Assembly: GCA_018432235.1 (NCBI GenBank) | Contig: JAHDLO010000015.1 | Coordinates: 410,798 to 474,797 of the forward strand | Source of the DNA: Clostridiaceae bacterium | Lineage (GTDB): Bacteria; Bacillota; Clostridia; Peptostreptococcales; Natronincolaceae | Direction of reading: 5' to 3' | DNA: 64,000 bases | Shown here: positions 50,168 to 59,104 of the stretch, one piece after another | Position numbering within the stretch: the stretch's first letter is position 1 | How the letters are laid out: every line of letters begins with the position of its first letter | Program-made: the position numbers and the translations under genes | Notes under the pieces: model-generated | The model's input: the letters and a program-made list of their open reading frames with translations, nothing else | Databases searched by the model: none | Told to the model about the DNA's origin: nothing

Positions 50168-50989
50168 TTATCTCTCCTTCTGGTATTTTTTAATAATTTT
50201 CATATACTCTTCGGTATATTCAGGCTCATTGGTATTCTTAAATTCACCAATAAGGAATTTACCCTCCAGCTTTTCCTTAGGCAGTTTTTCTGCTGCCTTT
50301 ATGTCTACTGCATTTTCCTTTAATGAATTCAACATGTTAACCGCAGAACCCTTTTTATTTTTTCTACCATAATAGGTGGGACATGTACTAATGGCATCCA
50401 CCAATGAAAAACCGTTGTTAATCAAGGCATTTTCTATTAGCTTAATCAATTGTACTGTATGATACACCGTACCTCTTGCAACATAGGTTGCACCAGCAGC
50501 ATCCACAAGCTTACAAATATCAAAGGCCTTGTCGATATTTCCAAAGGGTGCAGTGGTACCATACTCAGAGGTTGGTGTTGTAGGAGAATATTGCCCGCCT
50601 GTCATGCCATATATGTTATTATTAAATACAATTGTAGTTATGTCAATATTTCTTCTAGCTGTATGGATTAAATGATTTCCGCCTATCGCTGAGCAGTCAC
50701 CGTCCCCGGTCACTACAATTACTTTAAGCTCGGGATTTGCCAGCTTAACACCGGTTGCAAAGGCAAGGGCCCTTCCGTGGGTGGTATGTAGGGTGTTAAA
50801 ATCCATATACCCGGAGGCTCTGGAGGAGCAGCCTATTCCTGAAACAACACATACCTTTTTCTTATCATAGCCTTGATTTTCAATTGCCTGAGCCAGTGAC
50901 CTCATTACGATACCATGACCACAGCCAGGACACCAAATATGAGGCAATCTATCCATTCTAAAATTATTCTGTATTAACTGACTACTCAT
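50168..50989 (-). CDS. korB: 2-oxoacid:ferredoxin oxidoreductase, beta subunit
   Basis: The 273-residue thiamine-diphosphate subunit. TPP and Mg binding are in 'VTGDGDCSAIGGNHLIH' (about 94-110) and 'FNNNIYGMTGG' (about 122-132). Cluster Cys are in 'WCPGCGHG' and 'GIGCSS'. It follows korA after 1 base. Confidence 0.94.
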   Translation of the reverse strand: MSSQLIQNNFRMDRLPHIWCPGCGHGIVMRSLAQAIENQGYDKKKVCVVSGIGCSSRASGYMDFNTLHTTHGRALAFATGVKLANPELKVIVVTGDGDCSAIGGNHLIHTARRNIDITTIVFNNNIYGMTGGQYSPTTPTSEYGTTAPFGNIDKAFDICKLVDAAGATYVARGTVYHTVQLIKLIENALINNGFSLVDAISTCPTYYGRKNKKGSAVNMLNSLKENAVDIKAAEKLPKEKLEGKFLIGEFKNTNEPEYTEEYMKIIKKYQKER

Positions 50990-50990
50990 A

Positions 50991-52130
50991 TTATAGTACC
51001 TCCTTTATCTTGGATAATATCTCATCCGGCGTAATTACCTCGCCATTTGCCTTGCCAAGACTTATTACCTCAGCTCTGCCTGCAACTACCCTTTCAACCT
51101 CTAATACATATTGTCCAAGGTTCATTTCAGGTACTATAAATTTCTTAACCTTTCCAGCTAACTCTCTAATCTGCTTTTCAGGGAAGGGCCAAATGGTAAC
51201 TGCTCTGAATAAACCAACCTTAATACCCATTTCCCTTGCCTTCTTCACTGCACTGATGGCAGATCTTGCTGTACCGCCATAAGCCAATACAACATATTCT
51301 GCATCCGCCATATATTTTTCCTCGTATATGACTATATCGTCAACATTATCACTTACCTTAGCCATAATCCTTCTGATTAGCTTATCTGATGTATCCGTAT
51401 CGTTTGTCGGGAAACCAAATTCATCGTGCATTAATCCTGTTACATGGAAGTGGAAGCCTTCACCAAAGGCTGCCATTCGGGGGACTATTTCCTTCTCTTC
51501 AACCCGGTAGGCCTTATAGCTGTCATCACCTTCTTGAGGCTTTATTCTATTGTATATCTCTATTTCATCGGGGTTAGGAATCTCGATCTTCTCTCGCATA
51601 TGACCCACTACCTCATCCAACATCAGCAAAACAGGGGTTCTATATTTTTCAGCAAGATTAAAGCATTTTACTGTTAAATCAAAGGTTTCCTTAACTGATG
51701 AGGGTGATAAGGCGATAACAGGATGGTCACCGTGGGTGCCCCATTTTGCCTGCATGATATCCCCCTGTGAAGGTGCTGTAGGAAGACCTGTACTGGGGCC
51801 TGCTCGTTGCACGTCCACAATAACACATGGCACCTCTGCTAAAGCAGCATAGCCTATGTTTTCCTGTTTTAAGGAAAAGCCGGGACCACTGGTGGCAGTC
51901 ATTGACTTTAATCCTGCCAGAGAGCTGCCTATTATTGCTGCCATGCCAGCGATTTCATCCTCCATCTGTATAAACTTACCACCGATTAACGGTAATTTTT
52001 GTGCACATAATTCGGCTACCTCCGTTGAAGGTGTTATGGGGTAACCGGCGTAAAACTTCATTCCTGCTGCCAACGCCCCCTCAACACAGGCTTCGTTACC
52101 TTGCATAAGCTTAACTTTTCTATCACTCAT
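50991..52130 (-). CDS. korA: 2-oxoacid:ferredoxin oxidoreductase, alpha subunit
   Basis: The 379-residue pyrimidine-binding subunit with 'YPITPSTEVAEL' (about 26-37), 'TATSGPGFSLKQENIGYA', and a C-terminal transketolase-C-like domain. The lack of the fused gamma domain and the operon order korDABC point to 2-oxoglutarate or branched 2-oxoacid enzymes rather than pyruvate. ATG 52130 overlaps the korD stop by 8 bases; an upstream in-frame ATG lies inside korD. Confidence 0.93.
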   Translation of the reverse strand: MSDRKVKLMQGNEACVEGALAAGMKFYAGYPITPSTEVAELCAQKLPLIGGKFIQMEDEIAGMAAIIGSSLAGLKSMTATSGPGFSLKQENIGYAALAEVPCVIVDVQRAGPSTGLPTAPSQGDIMQAKWGTHGDHPVIALSPSSVKETFDLTVKCFNLAEKYRTPVLLMLDEVVGHMREKIEIPNPDEIEIYNRIKPQEGDDSYKAYRVEEKEIVPRMAAFGEGFHFHVTGLMHDEFGFPTNDTDTSDKLIRRIMAKVSDNVDDIVIYEEKYMADAEYVVLAYGGTARSAISAVKKAREMGIKVGLFRAVTIWPFPEKQIRELAGKVKKFIVPEMNLGQYVLEVERVVAGRAEVISLGKANGEVITPDEILSKIKEVL

Positions 52131-52341
52131 TGTCGGACCCCTCCAAATAAATAGCATAATCAGGACAGCGTAATTCGCATAATCCACATTTTATACATTT
52201 GTCTATATCTTTAATGACAACCTTTTCATTATGCAAATCTAAAACCTTAGTAGGACAGAAGGCAACACAGATACCGCAGCCCTTACACCAGTTTTCGACA
52301 ATAACAAGTTTCTTATTGCTTTTTTGTGCCAAAGAACCCAA
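52123..52341 (-). CDS. korD: 2-oxoacid:ferredoxin oxidoreductase, delta (ferredoxin-like) subunit
   Basis: A 72-residue protein with two [4Fe-4S] sites, 'CKGCGICVAFCP' and 'CIKCGLCELRCP', each CX2CX2CX3CP. It passes electrons from the KorB cluster to ferredoxin. It is the first gene of the kor operon, behind the promoter at 52375-52403. Confidence 0.94.
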   Translation of the reverse strand: MGSLAQKSNKKLVIVENWCKGCGICVAFCPTKVLDLHNEKVVIKDIDKCIKCGLCELRCPDYAIYLEGSDNE

Positions 52342-52374
52342 CTCCCTTCAAATATGGTAATCCCTCTTAAGAAA

Positions 52375-52403
52375 ATCATATCAGATAGCTGTGGGTTTTG
52401 CAA
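52375..52403 (-). promoter_or_regulatory. Promoter of the kor operon
   Basis: On the minus strand TTGCAA (52403-52398) and TATGAT (52380-52375) are 17 bases apart, about 34 bases before the korD ATG. Confidence 0.7.
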
Positions 52404-52501
52404 TTTTTATTTCATATTTTATGGCTAAAAATGACGTTTTGCAAGATTTTTTTCATTTTCTTCATTTTAGCAAATTATTCCTTTAAAATATGAGCCCATA
52501 A

Positions 52502-53269
52502 TCATTTTTCTATATCAAGTGCCTTTAATTCCTTATAGGTCTCAAAGTGTGTTAAGTCAAAGTGTATAGGCGTTATGGAAATATAGTTGTTTAGTATGGC
52601 GGCAACATCACTTTCTTCACTTTGTTCAATATCCCGTACAGTCCCCGAAACCCAGTAATAGGAGTTTCCTCTAGGGTCCTTTCGCTCATCAAATGAATTC
52701 TCATATTTTCTTATTCCTAAAGTAGTCACCTTTACGCCCTTTACTTTCTTTTCGGGAATTGTCGGATAATTTACATTAATGATGGTTTCGTTTCGCTTAT
52801 GCAATTGAAATATTTTTTTTGCAATCCTGCATGCAAAATCAGCGGCACCATTGTAGCTTTCGATATGACTGGTGGCCATTGACATTGCTATAGAAGGTAT
52901 TTCCATAATAGCTGCTTCAACTGCGGCAGATACGGTTCCCGAATAAATAACGTCGGTTCCTAGATTAGGCCCGTTGTTGATTCCTGATATAACCAAATCT
53001 GGCCTTCTATCCTTCAGTATCGCCTCCACTGCCAGCTTTACACAATCCACTGGTGTGCCGTTTACTGCATAAGCTTCTATATCCGTCTCGAAAAATTTGA
53101 CCTTTTTTACCCTTAGCGGTTGATTAAGGGTTATCGAATGCCCTGTTGCACTTTGCTCTGAATCTGGGGCCACAACTACTACCTCATCAGCGATTGTCTT
53201 TAATGTCTTTGCCAATGTATAAATTCCCTCAGAAAGGATACCATCATCATTTGTAACTAAAATTCTCAT
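52502..53269 (-). CDS. surE: 5'/3'-nucleotidase SurE
   Basis: A 255-residue nucleoside monophosphatase. Metal ligands are in 'ILVTNDDGILSEGI' (Asp-Asp), 'DSEQSATGHSIT' and 'SGINNGPNLGTDVIYSGTV' (Asn, Gly loop). It prefers nucleoside 5'- and 3'-monophosphates. It is monocistronic in a 160-base gap from kor and 270 bases from the divergent 53540 gene. Confidence 0.95.
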   Translation of the reverse strand: MRILVTNDDGILSEGIYTLAKTLKTIADEVVVVAPDSEQSATGHSITLNQPLRVKKVKFFETDIEAYAVNGTPVDCVKLAVEAILKDRRPDLVISGINNGPNLGTDVIYSGTVSAAVEAAIMEIPSIAMSMATSHIESYNGAADFACRIAKKIFQLHKRNETIINVNYPTIPEKKVKGVKVTTLGIRKYENSFDERKDPRGNSYYWVSGTVRDIEQSEESDVAAILNNYISITPIHFDLTHFETYKELKALDIEK

Positions 53270-53539
53270 AAGCTCGCTCCTTTAATTTATTGATTTTTGT
53301 AAGCTTTTAATTATGTAAAACATACGATGTAGCTTTATTATGCATTTTCATCATATATAAATATTTCTAATTTAACCATACATTTACTATTATAATACAT
53401 TTTTCGTTATTACAATAGGAAAAGACATTATTTTAAAGTTTAAAATAGTTCCTTTTGTCGTTGGGAAGAATTGCTTTTATATAACCTACAAGGAAGGCAA
53501 ATAATAATTTTTAGATGACCCTTGAATCGAGGTGATAAT

Positions 53540-54184
53540 TTGATACAGATTGACGATGCAGGCAGCGGTAGTCTGCTTGGTGGTACGATTATAGGTGTTT
53601 TGCGTGTTGAAACAAATGAATATAGATATGAAATCATTCCCCTAGAACATTATCAGCCGAAACCCTTTCAGGAAAAGAAATATATATCCTATGTCGTTGA
53701 TATTGTAAATAATGCTTTTAAAGAGCTTAAGGTAGGCAAGGCGGAGCTTGTACAGGTATGCAGAGGATATATGTTTGAGGAGCTGAATAAATGGCTAAAA
53801 AGCAATGGATACAATTATATCAATACGCAGATTCAGGAACCCTTACAGGCTATTGTTGAGAAAAGCTTTGAGGACTATGCTATAGCTTTGGGCTTGCCAA
53901 GGGACTTTATTACCTATACAAAATTCCCCTTCCACTTTCATCGTATTTTAAAGTGGGTTTATGCAGATTTTGAAAACAGAAGCACCCTATGTAAAACAGG
54001 ATGGAAAAGCTGGACAAAATATAGCAATCTTCAGCTTCATAGAAGTCAGGAGAGGGTGAAGCACAAGGATTTAATCTGTCTAAAATGCAATGGTGTAATA
54101 CCTTGCAACTCTATGGCATCAGTACTCAAGTTTTACAGCAATCGCTCCCACAAGGTATTTTTGCACAATGAATGTCTTAAGTAA
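53540..54184 (+). CDS. Uncharacterised protein with RNase H-like start
   Basis: A 214-residue product that starts at TTG 53540 (GAGGTG 5 bases upstream; the frame is open to a TTG at 53522). The N-terminus 'IQIDDAGSGSLLGGTIIGVLR' reads like the first strands of an RNase H-like fold. A Cys-rich C-terminus follows, with 'LICLKCNGVIPC' and 'HNECLK'. The middle has many aromatics ('FITYTKFPFHFHRILKWVYAD'). I do not know the family's function. The start is unusual, since both candidates are TTG. Confidence 0.65.
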   Translation: MIQIDDAGSGSLLGGTIIGVLRVETNEYRYEIIPLEHYQPKPFQEKKYISYVVDIVNNAFKELKVGKAELVQVCRGYMFEELNKWLKSNGYNYINTQIQEPLQAIVEKSFEDYAIALGLPRDFITYTKFPFHFHRILKWVYADFENRSTLCKTGWKSWTKYSNLQLHRSQERVKHKDLICLKCNGVIPCNSMASVLKFYSNRSHKVFLHNECLK

Positions 54185-54187
54185 TAT

Positions 54188-54276
54188 AAAAAAGCCCTTA
54201 GCTTTGTAGGTATACCGATGCTGGCTTCAATAAATGATGCCTTGCAGCAGGAGTCTATAGCGGTAAGGGCTTTTGT
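54188..54276 (-). terminator. Long branched terminator of the carboxyltransferase gene
   Basis: On the minus strand AAAAGCCCTTA (54274-54264) pairs with TAAGGGCTTTT (54200-54190), followed by TT. About 62 bases lie between, with GGTATACC (54211-54218) and further short dyads. Such a large loop is unusual for a terminator. The element may encode a small RNA or act on both convergent genes. Confidence 0.6.
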
Positions 54277-54284
54277 GGATTTAT

Positions 54285-55682
54285 CTAAATTGGATGATTT
54301 TTATTTTCCTCATTATAAAGGGTTGATTCGATTTTATACTTTTGTGACCATCTGTCCTTAAAGAAATTCAGGGCAATTTGTGGGAATAATGCGTAGGACA
54401 AAACATCCTCCTCCTGCTCTATATATTCCTTGATTCCCAGCCTTGCTGAATTCAGCTGTGGAGGAATTAAATCTGCAGGTCTAACGGTAATGCTTTCCTC
54501 ATTGCCGATTATTTTTTTCTTGATTTCATCAGCTATAGGGGTTATGGGCATGCCGTATTGGCCTCTTACATAATCCTTGATTTCCTTAGGCACCATTTTA
54601 TAGCGTTCTCCCATGATGACGTTTAAAACTGCTTGAGTACCCACCATCTGGCTCATAGGTGTAACTAGCGGGGGATAGCCCAGATCCTCTCTGACCTTTG
54701 GCACCTCTGCCATAACCTTCTCCAGCTGATCCTCCTTATTCTGCTGCTTTAGCTGAGAAATAAGGTTGGACAGCATACCACCAGGTATTTGATATACCAA
54801 TGTATTTACATCCACGCCTAATACCTTTGGACTAATGAGACCGTTTTCGATATATTTATCTTTAATGGGTTTAAAATACTCCGTTATTTCATTTAATCGG
54901 CTCAGGTCTATACCGGTATCGTATTCGGTGTTTTGAATTGCAGCCACCAATGGCTCTGTAGCCGGCTGTGAGGTGCCTAAAGCAAAGGGAGAAATCGCTG
55001 TATCAACGACATCTACACCCGCCTCTATTGCCTTTAAATAAGCCATAGAGGCTATACCGCTGGTGTAGTGGGAATGCAACTGAATAGGCACCTTACACAC
55101 TGATTTCAGCTCCTTCACCAGCTCGTAGGCAGCATAGGGCGTTATGATGCCTGACATGTCCTTTATGCATATGGAGCTGGCACCCATTTCCTCCATCTCC
55201 TTCGCCTTAGCAACGTAATAGGGAATATTATGCACCGGACTAATCGTATAGGAGATGGCACATTGGGCATGCCCACCCTCCTGCAGGGTTACCCTTACTG
55301 CTGTTTCTAAATTTCTGGTATCATTTAGGGCATCAAAAATTCTAATGATATCAATGCCATTGTATATGGATTTTTTTACGAATTCACTGACGACATCATC
55401 TGCGTAATGCTTGTACCCTAAAAGATTTTGTCCTCTTAAAAGCATCTGCAGCTTTGTGTTTTTTACCGCTTTTCTTATTTTTCTTAGCCTTTCCCACGGG
55501 TCCTCGTTTAGAAATCTCAGACATGCATCAAAGGTGGCCCCACCCCACATCTCCAGTGAATGATAGCCTACCTGGTCCAGCTTTTCAACGATTGGCAGCA
55601 TTTCATCAGTTGTCAGTCTTGTTGCCAGCAGAGATTGATGTGCATCCCTTAAAACAGTTTCAGTAATTTTAACCTTAGCCAT
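54285..55682 (-). CDS. Biotin-dependent carboxyltransferase subunit (OadA/PycB-like, no biotin domain)
   Basis: A 465-residue carboxyltransferase: 'TETVLRDAHQSLLATRL' (metal Asp about 12), 'DIIRIFDALNDTRNL', 'CIKDMSG' (carbamylated Lys) and 'IQLHSHYTSG' (metal His pair). A C-terminal conserved PYC/OADA domain follows. The C-terminal biotin-carrier domain of OadA is missing, so a separate biotin protein must be used. Possible roles are oxaloacetate decarboxylase alpha chain or pyruvate carboxylase B chain. No beta or gamma subunit is adjacent. Confidence 0.9.
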   Translation of the reverse strand: MAKVKITETVLRDAHQSLLATRLTTDEMLPIVEKLDQVGYHSLEMWGGATFDACLRFLNEDPWERLRKIRKAVKNTKLQMLLRGQNLLGYKHYADDVVSEFVKKSIYNGIDIIRIFDALNDTRNLETAVRVTLQEGGHAQCAISYTISPVHNIPYYVAKAKEMEEMGASSICIKDMSGIITPYAAYELVKELKSVCKVPIQLHSHYTSGIASMAYLKAIEAGVDVVDTAISPFALGTSQPATEPLVAAIQNTEYDTGIDLSRLNEITEYFKPIKDKYIENGLISPKVLGVDVNTLVYQIPGGMLSNLISQLKQQNKEDQLEKVMAEVPKVREDLGYPPLVTPMSQMVGTQAVLNVIMGERYKMVPKEIKDYVRGQYGMPITPIADEIKKKIIGNEESITVRPADLIPPQLNSARLGIKEYIEQEEDVLSYALFPQIALNFFKDRWSQKYKIESTLYNEENKNHPI

Positions 55683-55717
55683 AATTAGCCTCCTATAAGT
55701 TAAATTTTATCTTGCCG

Positions 55718-56293
55718 CTACTTTTTTTCTATTACGACGACTATGGGGGGATTATTATGATTATTTATTGTGTACCATTGCATAACATTGTAGGCTTCAA
55801 AGGGCAATTCTGTAAGATAGGACAGCAGAGACTCCTTTTCCTCCTTACCTCCCTCATGGCCGTAGTATATGGCTATAGTAATTATGCCGCCTGATTTAAG
55901 CAGTCTCAAGGCTGCTGCTAAAGCCCTTATGGTGGTATTTGGTCTTGTAACTATACTATGGCTGCCTCCGGGTAAATAGCCGAGATTGAAGATACAGCAG
56001 TCAATTTGCTCCTTTATATACTTTTCAATGTTCTCATGCCCATCAAGTATCAGCTCAATATTGTCGGTGTTTTCTATGCCTGATGTCATCAGTAGTCTTT
56101 TTGTGTTGGTTACAGATATTTCTTGAATATCAAAGCCATAAAGGCGACCCTCTTTACCGATAAGCTTGTAAAGAAAAACTGCATCCTTACCATTGCCTAA
56201 AGTCGCATCAACAACGACGTCGCCCTTTTGAAGATGTTCCTTAAGCAGCTGATGCACAAAGGTGGTTACTGAGATTCTTTTCTGTCTATTCAT
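55718..56293 (-). CDS. mnmM: Class I SAM methyltransferase, MnmM/YtqB family
   Basis: A 191-residue SAM methyltransferase. The SAM loop is 'VVDATLGNGKDAVFL' (about 27-41), and 'IFNLGYLPGGSHSIVT' is the conserved catalytic stretch of the rRNA_methylase/YtqB family. YtqB of Bacillus was shown to be MnmM, methylating 5-aminomethyl-2-thiouridine at the tRNA wobble base. AAAGGA is 8 bases before the ATG, within the end of the GNAT gene. Confidence 0.85.
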   Translation of the reverse strand: MNRQKRISVTTFVHQLLKEHLQKGDVVVDATLGNGKDAVFLYKLIGKEGRLYGFDIQEISVTNTKRLLMTSGIENTDNIELILDGHENIEKYIKEQIDCCIFNLGYLPGGSHSIVTRPNTTIRALAAALRLLKSGGIITIAIYYGHEGGKEEKESLLSYLTELPFEAYNVMQWYTINNHNNPPIVVVIEKK

Positions 56294-56295
56294 AG

Positions 56296-56766
56296 CTACA
56301 ATCCTTTACTGCCTTTGCATTTTCTATTGAAGAAGCTGTTGATATCACAAAAATAAGCGTTTTCCAGCTTCTCCTTATCATAAGCACCACTATTGACAAG
56401 GTTGTCATAGGCCTCAGTTTGAATAAGAGGTATTAAGTGCTCGCTTTGATAAAAACCATCTGTTTCTGCAGTGGATAATAGGATGACATGATGTACTGCC
56501 TGCTGCATCAGATAGTTAAGTGTTGCTCTCAATAAGCCATCTCCTAGCCCCATACCCCTCTCTTCCGGAGTTATGTAGATCGTCTCTACAACGGCATATC
56601 CAGAAGGAAGTCTTTTATATTGCGTAAAGCCCAGGATTTTTTTAGTCTCTATCACTAGAAAACAATCCACGGTAGGTGTACTTTTAAAGCTTTGTGCATT
56701 ATTTTTAGCAATAAAATCCTGCAGCAATTCTATATCCTTTATTTCGGCTACTCTCATAATAATCAT
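56296..56766 (-). CDS. GNAT-family acetyltransferase
   Basis: A 156-residue GNAT protein. The acetyl-CoA loop is 'ITPEERGMGLGDGLLRATL' (about 66-84, RGxGxG type). The C-terminal 'FCDINSFFNRKCKG' holds two Cys. The substrate is unknown. ATG 56766 has GGAAGG about 10 bases upstream; alternatives are 56784 and 56757. It precedes mnmM by 2 bases. Confidence 0.85.
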   Translation of the reverse strand: MIIMRVAEIKDIELLQDFIAKNNAQSFKSTPTVDCFLVIETKKILGFTQYKRLPSGYAVVETIYITPEERGMGLGDGLLRATLNYLMQQAVHHVILLSTAETDGFYQSEHLIPLIQTEAYDNLVNSGAYDKEKLENAYFCDINSFFNRKCKGSKGL

Positions 56767-56891
56767 GGACTCACTACCTTCCATATATTACTTAAACTCA
56801 TTATATACTTTTTTATATTCTTTTACAAAAAACGAAGTGCTTCCTTAAGAGCTTTTAATTGCAAATACTAGATGCTCTTTCCATTGCTTTA

Positions 56892-57596
56892 TTACAAATT
56901 TTTAAGATATTCCAACTCTTTATTTAATAAATATCGCCATTTTCCCAAGGGTAAATCCCCTAATTGTAGTTCACCGATGGACAATCGTTTGAGCTCCGTA
57001 ACCGGATGACCGATGGCATCACACATTTTTCTGACCTGTCTGTTGCGGCCTTCCCTTATGGTAATTTCAACTATGGTTTCCTGATTAAGCTCCCTAATTA
57101 TTCTTATTTTAGCTGGAGAGGTAATATAATCCTCTATTTTTAGACCTGCTTCAAAGCACTTCATTTCACCTACAGTTGGTTTACCCTTTATTTTCGCCAT
57201 ATAAACCTTTTCCACCTTAAATTTGGGATGGGTTAATCGATAGGCTAAGTCACCGTCATTGGTCATCAACAGCAAGCCTGAGGTGTTGTAATCTAAACGC
57301 CCAACGGGATACACCCTCTCCTTTACATCCACCAGGTCTGTAACCTTGCTTCTGTTAAATTGATCGGAAACAGTAGTGACATAGCCTGTTGGCTTATTCA
57401 TCATTATGTATAGCTTCTCTTCCTCTGGAACTACGGCTTTACCCTTAACCTTAACCACATCCTTATCGGGATCAATGATAAAGCCCATTTCCTGTATGAT
57501 ATTGTTATTTACTGTAATCTGCCCTTCCTTGATCAGTTCTTCACTTCTCCTTCTTGAAGCGACACCGCATAATGCAAGATATTTCTGCAGCCTCAA
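56892..57596 (-). CDS. rluB: RsuA/RluB-type pseudouridine synthase
   Basis: A 234-residue rRNA pseudouridine synthase. The S4 domain is 'RLQKYLALCGVASRRRSEEL' (2-21), and the catalytic Asp is in 'VGRLDYNTSGLLLMTNDGDL' (about 101). Motif III is 'EGRNRQVRKMCDAIGHPV'. I take TTG 57596 as start because GAGGTGG is 5 bases before it and the family starts 'RLQKYLA'. An ATG 12 codons upstream (57632) lacks a ribosome site. Confidence 0.9.
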   Translation of the reverse strand: MRLQKYLALCGVASRRRSEELIKEGQITVNNNIIQEMGFIIDPDKDVVKVKGKAVVPEEEKLYIMMNKPTGYVTTVSDQFNRSKVTDLVDVKERVYPVGRLDYNTSGLLLMTNDGDLAYRLTHPKFKVEKVYMAKIKGKPTVGEMKCFEAGLKIEDYITSPAKIRIIRELNQETIVEITIREGRNRQVRKMCDAIGHPVTELKRLSIGELQLGDLPLGKWRYLLNKELEYLKNL

Positions 57597-57880
57597 TTCT
57601 TCCACCTCATCTATATTTTTACTCAATGCCATTTGCTTAATAAATGTAAAACTAGCATATTACTAAAGGATATCGCCCAGTGTCTAGTTTAAATTTAAAA
57701 AATTATACTAAGACACTAAGCGGGACCTTTGACACTGGATTAGCATACTGATCATCAATATATCCAATTTCCACAATTAGCTTTAGTGCTTGTATATGTA
57801 TTGTATACCCTCATATTAATGATTATATAATTTATTTATGTGAAATACTAATATCAATAAATACGAAGGGAGCTGTATAC
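57597..57880. other. Intergenic gap between rluB and the coat genes
   Basis: It holds two overlapping inverted pairs, AGTGTCTAGT/ACTAAGACACT and CCAGTGTC/GACACTGG (57676-57738), that could form alternative hairpins. An A/T-rich promoter region near 57830 probably drives the coat genes. No open frame with a ribosome site is seen besides the 5' extension of rluB. Confidence 0.4.
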
Positions 57881-58099
57881 ATGCAACATCTTTCATCAAA
57901 AGAGTTAAACTACATAAAGGACCTTTTATCCTGGGAGCTGCTGTCAGTTAAAAAATGCTATAGCTATGCATCCGACGAAGGTAATACTGAGGATCAAAAA
58001 GCTTTTTTTGATGCCGTAGGCATACATCGTCAAAATTACATGAACCTATTAAATTATATTCAACAATTTAATAAACAGCAAGGAGGTAATCTACAATAA
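57881..58099 (+). CDS. Small CotF-like spore coat protein
   Basis: A 72-residue helical protein ('SSKELNYIKDLLSWELLSVK', then 'FFDAVGIHRQNYMNLLNYIQ') of the type found beside CotF genes, resembling one half of a ferritin-like helical bundle. GGGAG precedes the ATG. It overlaps the next gene at TAATG. Expression in the mother cell late in sporulation is expected from the family, but the promoter class is not clear. Confidence 0.75.
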   Translation: MQHLSSKELNYIKDLLSWELLSVKKCYSYASDEGNTEDQKAFFDAVGIHRQNYMNLLNYIQQFNKQQGGNLQ

Positions 58100-58458
58100 T
58101 GGATACAAAGCAGACGGTAATATCTGAAACCGGAGTTGAAAAAATAGGTAAAAGGGTCTCAAATAAGCTGCCAAAGGAAAAGGATATTAGTATTAATCTC
58201 AGGGATAAGCTAAATGATGTGCTTTTATCTGAAAAGCACAACCTGGTGACCTATCAAATCGCTATAAATGAGGTGATTAATGAAGACCTTAAAAATATTC
58301 TTATAAAGAATAGAAATGCCCTTCAGAGCCTTCATAGCAGATGCTTCAATGAGCTGTTTGATTTAGGTGAATACCAGGCAGAAATAGCCACAGGACCTCA
58401 AATTACAGATACAGCTAATATCTTTTCAAACTATTTAACCCAATTTCCTAATCAATAG
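58099..58458 (+). CDS. CotF-like spore coat protein
   Basis: A 119-residue protein. The C-terminal two thirds form the CotF ferritin-like helical pair ('LNDVLLSEKHNLVTYQIAIN', 'NRNALQSLHSRCFNELFDLG'), and the end 'LTQFPNQ' is typical. It overlaps the small gene before it by 1 base, so both coat subunits are made together. AGGAGG lies in the end of the upstream gene. Confidence 0.82.
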   Translation: MDTKQTVISETGVEKIGKRVSNKLPKEKDISINLRDKLNDVLLSEKHNLVTYQIAINEVINEDLKNILIKNRNALQSLHSRCFNELFDLGEYQAEIATGPQITDTANIFSNYLTQFPNQ

Positions 58459-58467
58459 GGAAAGGAA

Positions 58468-58523
58468 ATATAGAGATTATTGCCTTGGAAATACTGAAAA
58501 TTCAACATTTTCCTTCTCTATAT
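58468..58523. terminator. Possible weak hairpin after the coat genes
   Basis: ATATAGAGA pairs with TCTCTATAT, with GGAAA/TTTCC inside. There is no U-tract after it, so its role as a terminator is uncertain. Confidence 0.35.
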
Positions 58524-58632
58524 ACCTGTAATCTACATCAATATTCATTTTTAGACTACAATACAAAAATAATAGAATAATTATGTATTTTAAAGCGGTT
58601 GATTCCCATACCTGATGTTATCAAAACACAAT

Positions 58633-58671
58633 AGGGATCATTACCGGATAGCTAACCCGGTGATGATCCCT
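58633..58671 (-). terminator. Terminator of the sugar operon
   Basis: AGGGATCAT pairs with ATGATCCCT and ACCGG with CCGGT inside. On the minus strand it is about 40 bases past the VOC gene stop. The U-tract is poor. Confidence 0.65.
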
Positions 58672-58709
58672 TTGCAATTCTCCATTATCAGTGTTTGACT
58701 TGCTAAACA

Positions 58710-59084
58710 CTAACTCAGTATTTGATTAAATTCTATTTTCTCTGCATTCGGCCCTTCAATTGTAAAATAACGTACACCCTTTTCAAAGAAGGGCAATGCT
58801 TGAATCTCCGATTCCAAAAGCTTGAAGCCCAGTGATTTAACATGTGTATACACTGCTTCGACATCTTTTACATTCAGTGCTATATGGTCTATAGCACCAT
58901 AGCTTTCCGAGGTATTCTTGATTTCGTAAAGCTCTATACATAATTCATGAAGCTCCATAAAGGCTACCGAATTTGTCCTAAAGCGGATTTCAAAGCCTAA
59001 ACTGGAATAGAATTTAATTGAGCTTTTTAAGCATTTTGTTGGTACGCCGATATGCTGTAGGCCAGTTGTATAGCTTGAGTCCAT
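58710..59084 (-). CDS. VOC-superfamily (glyoxalase-like) protein
   Basis: A 124-residue vicinal-oxygen-chelate protein with two beta-alpha-beta-beta-beta units. Metal-ligand candidates are His in 'GLQHIGVPT', Glu in 'CIELYEI', His in 'IDHIALNV' and Glu in 'KIEFNQ'. Substrates range from methylglyoxal adducts to sugar-like epimers. As the last gene of a sugar operon, it may act on a phosphosugar or an aldehyde by-product. Confidence 0.82.
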   Translation of the reverse strand: MDSSYTTGLQHIGVPTKCLKSSIKFYSSLGFEIRFRTNSVAFMELHELCIELYEIKNTSESYGAIDHIALNVKDVEAVYTHVKSLGFKLLESEIQALPFFEKGVRYFTIEGPNAEKIEFNQILS

Positions 59085-59104
59085 CCTCTCCTCCTCCCTG
59101 CCAA

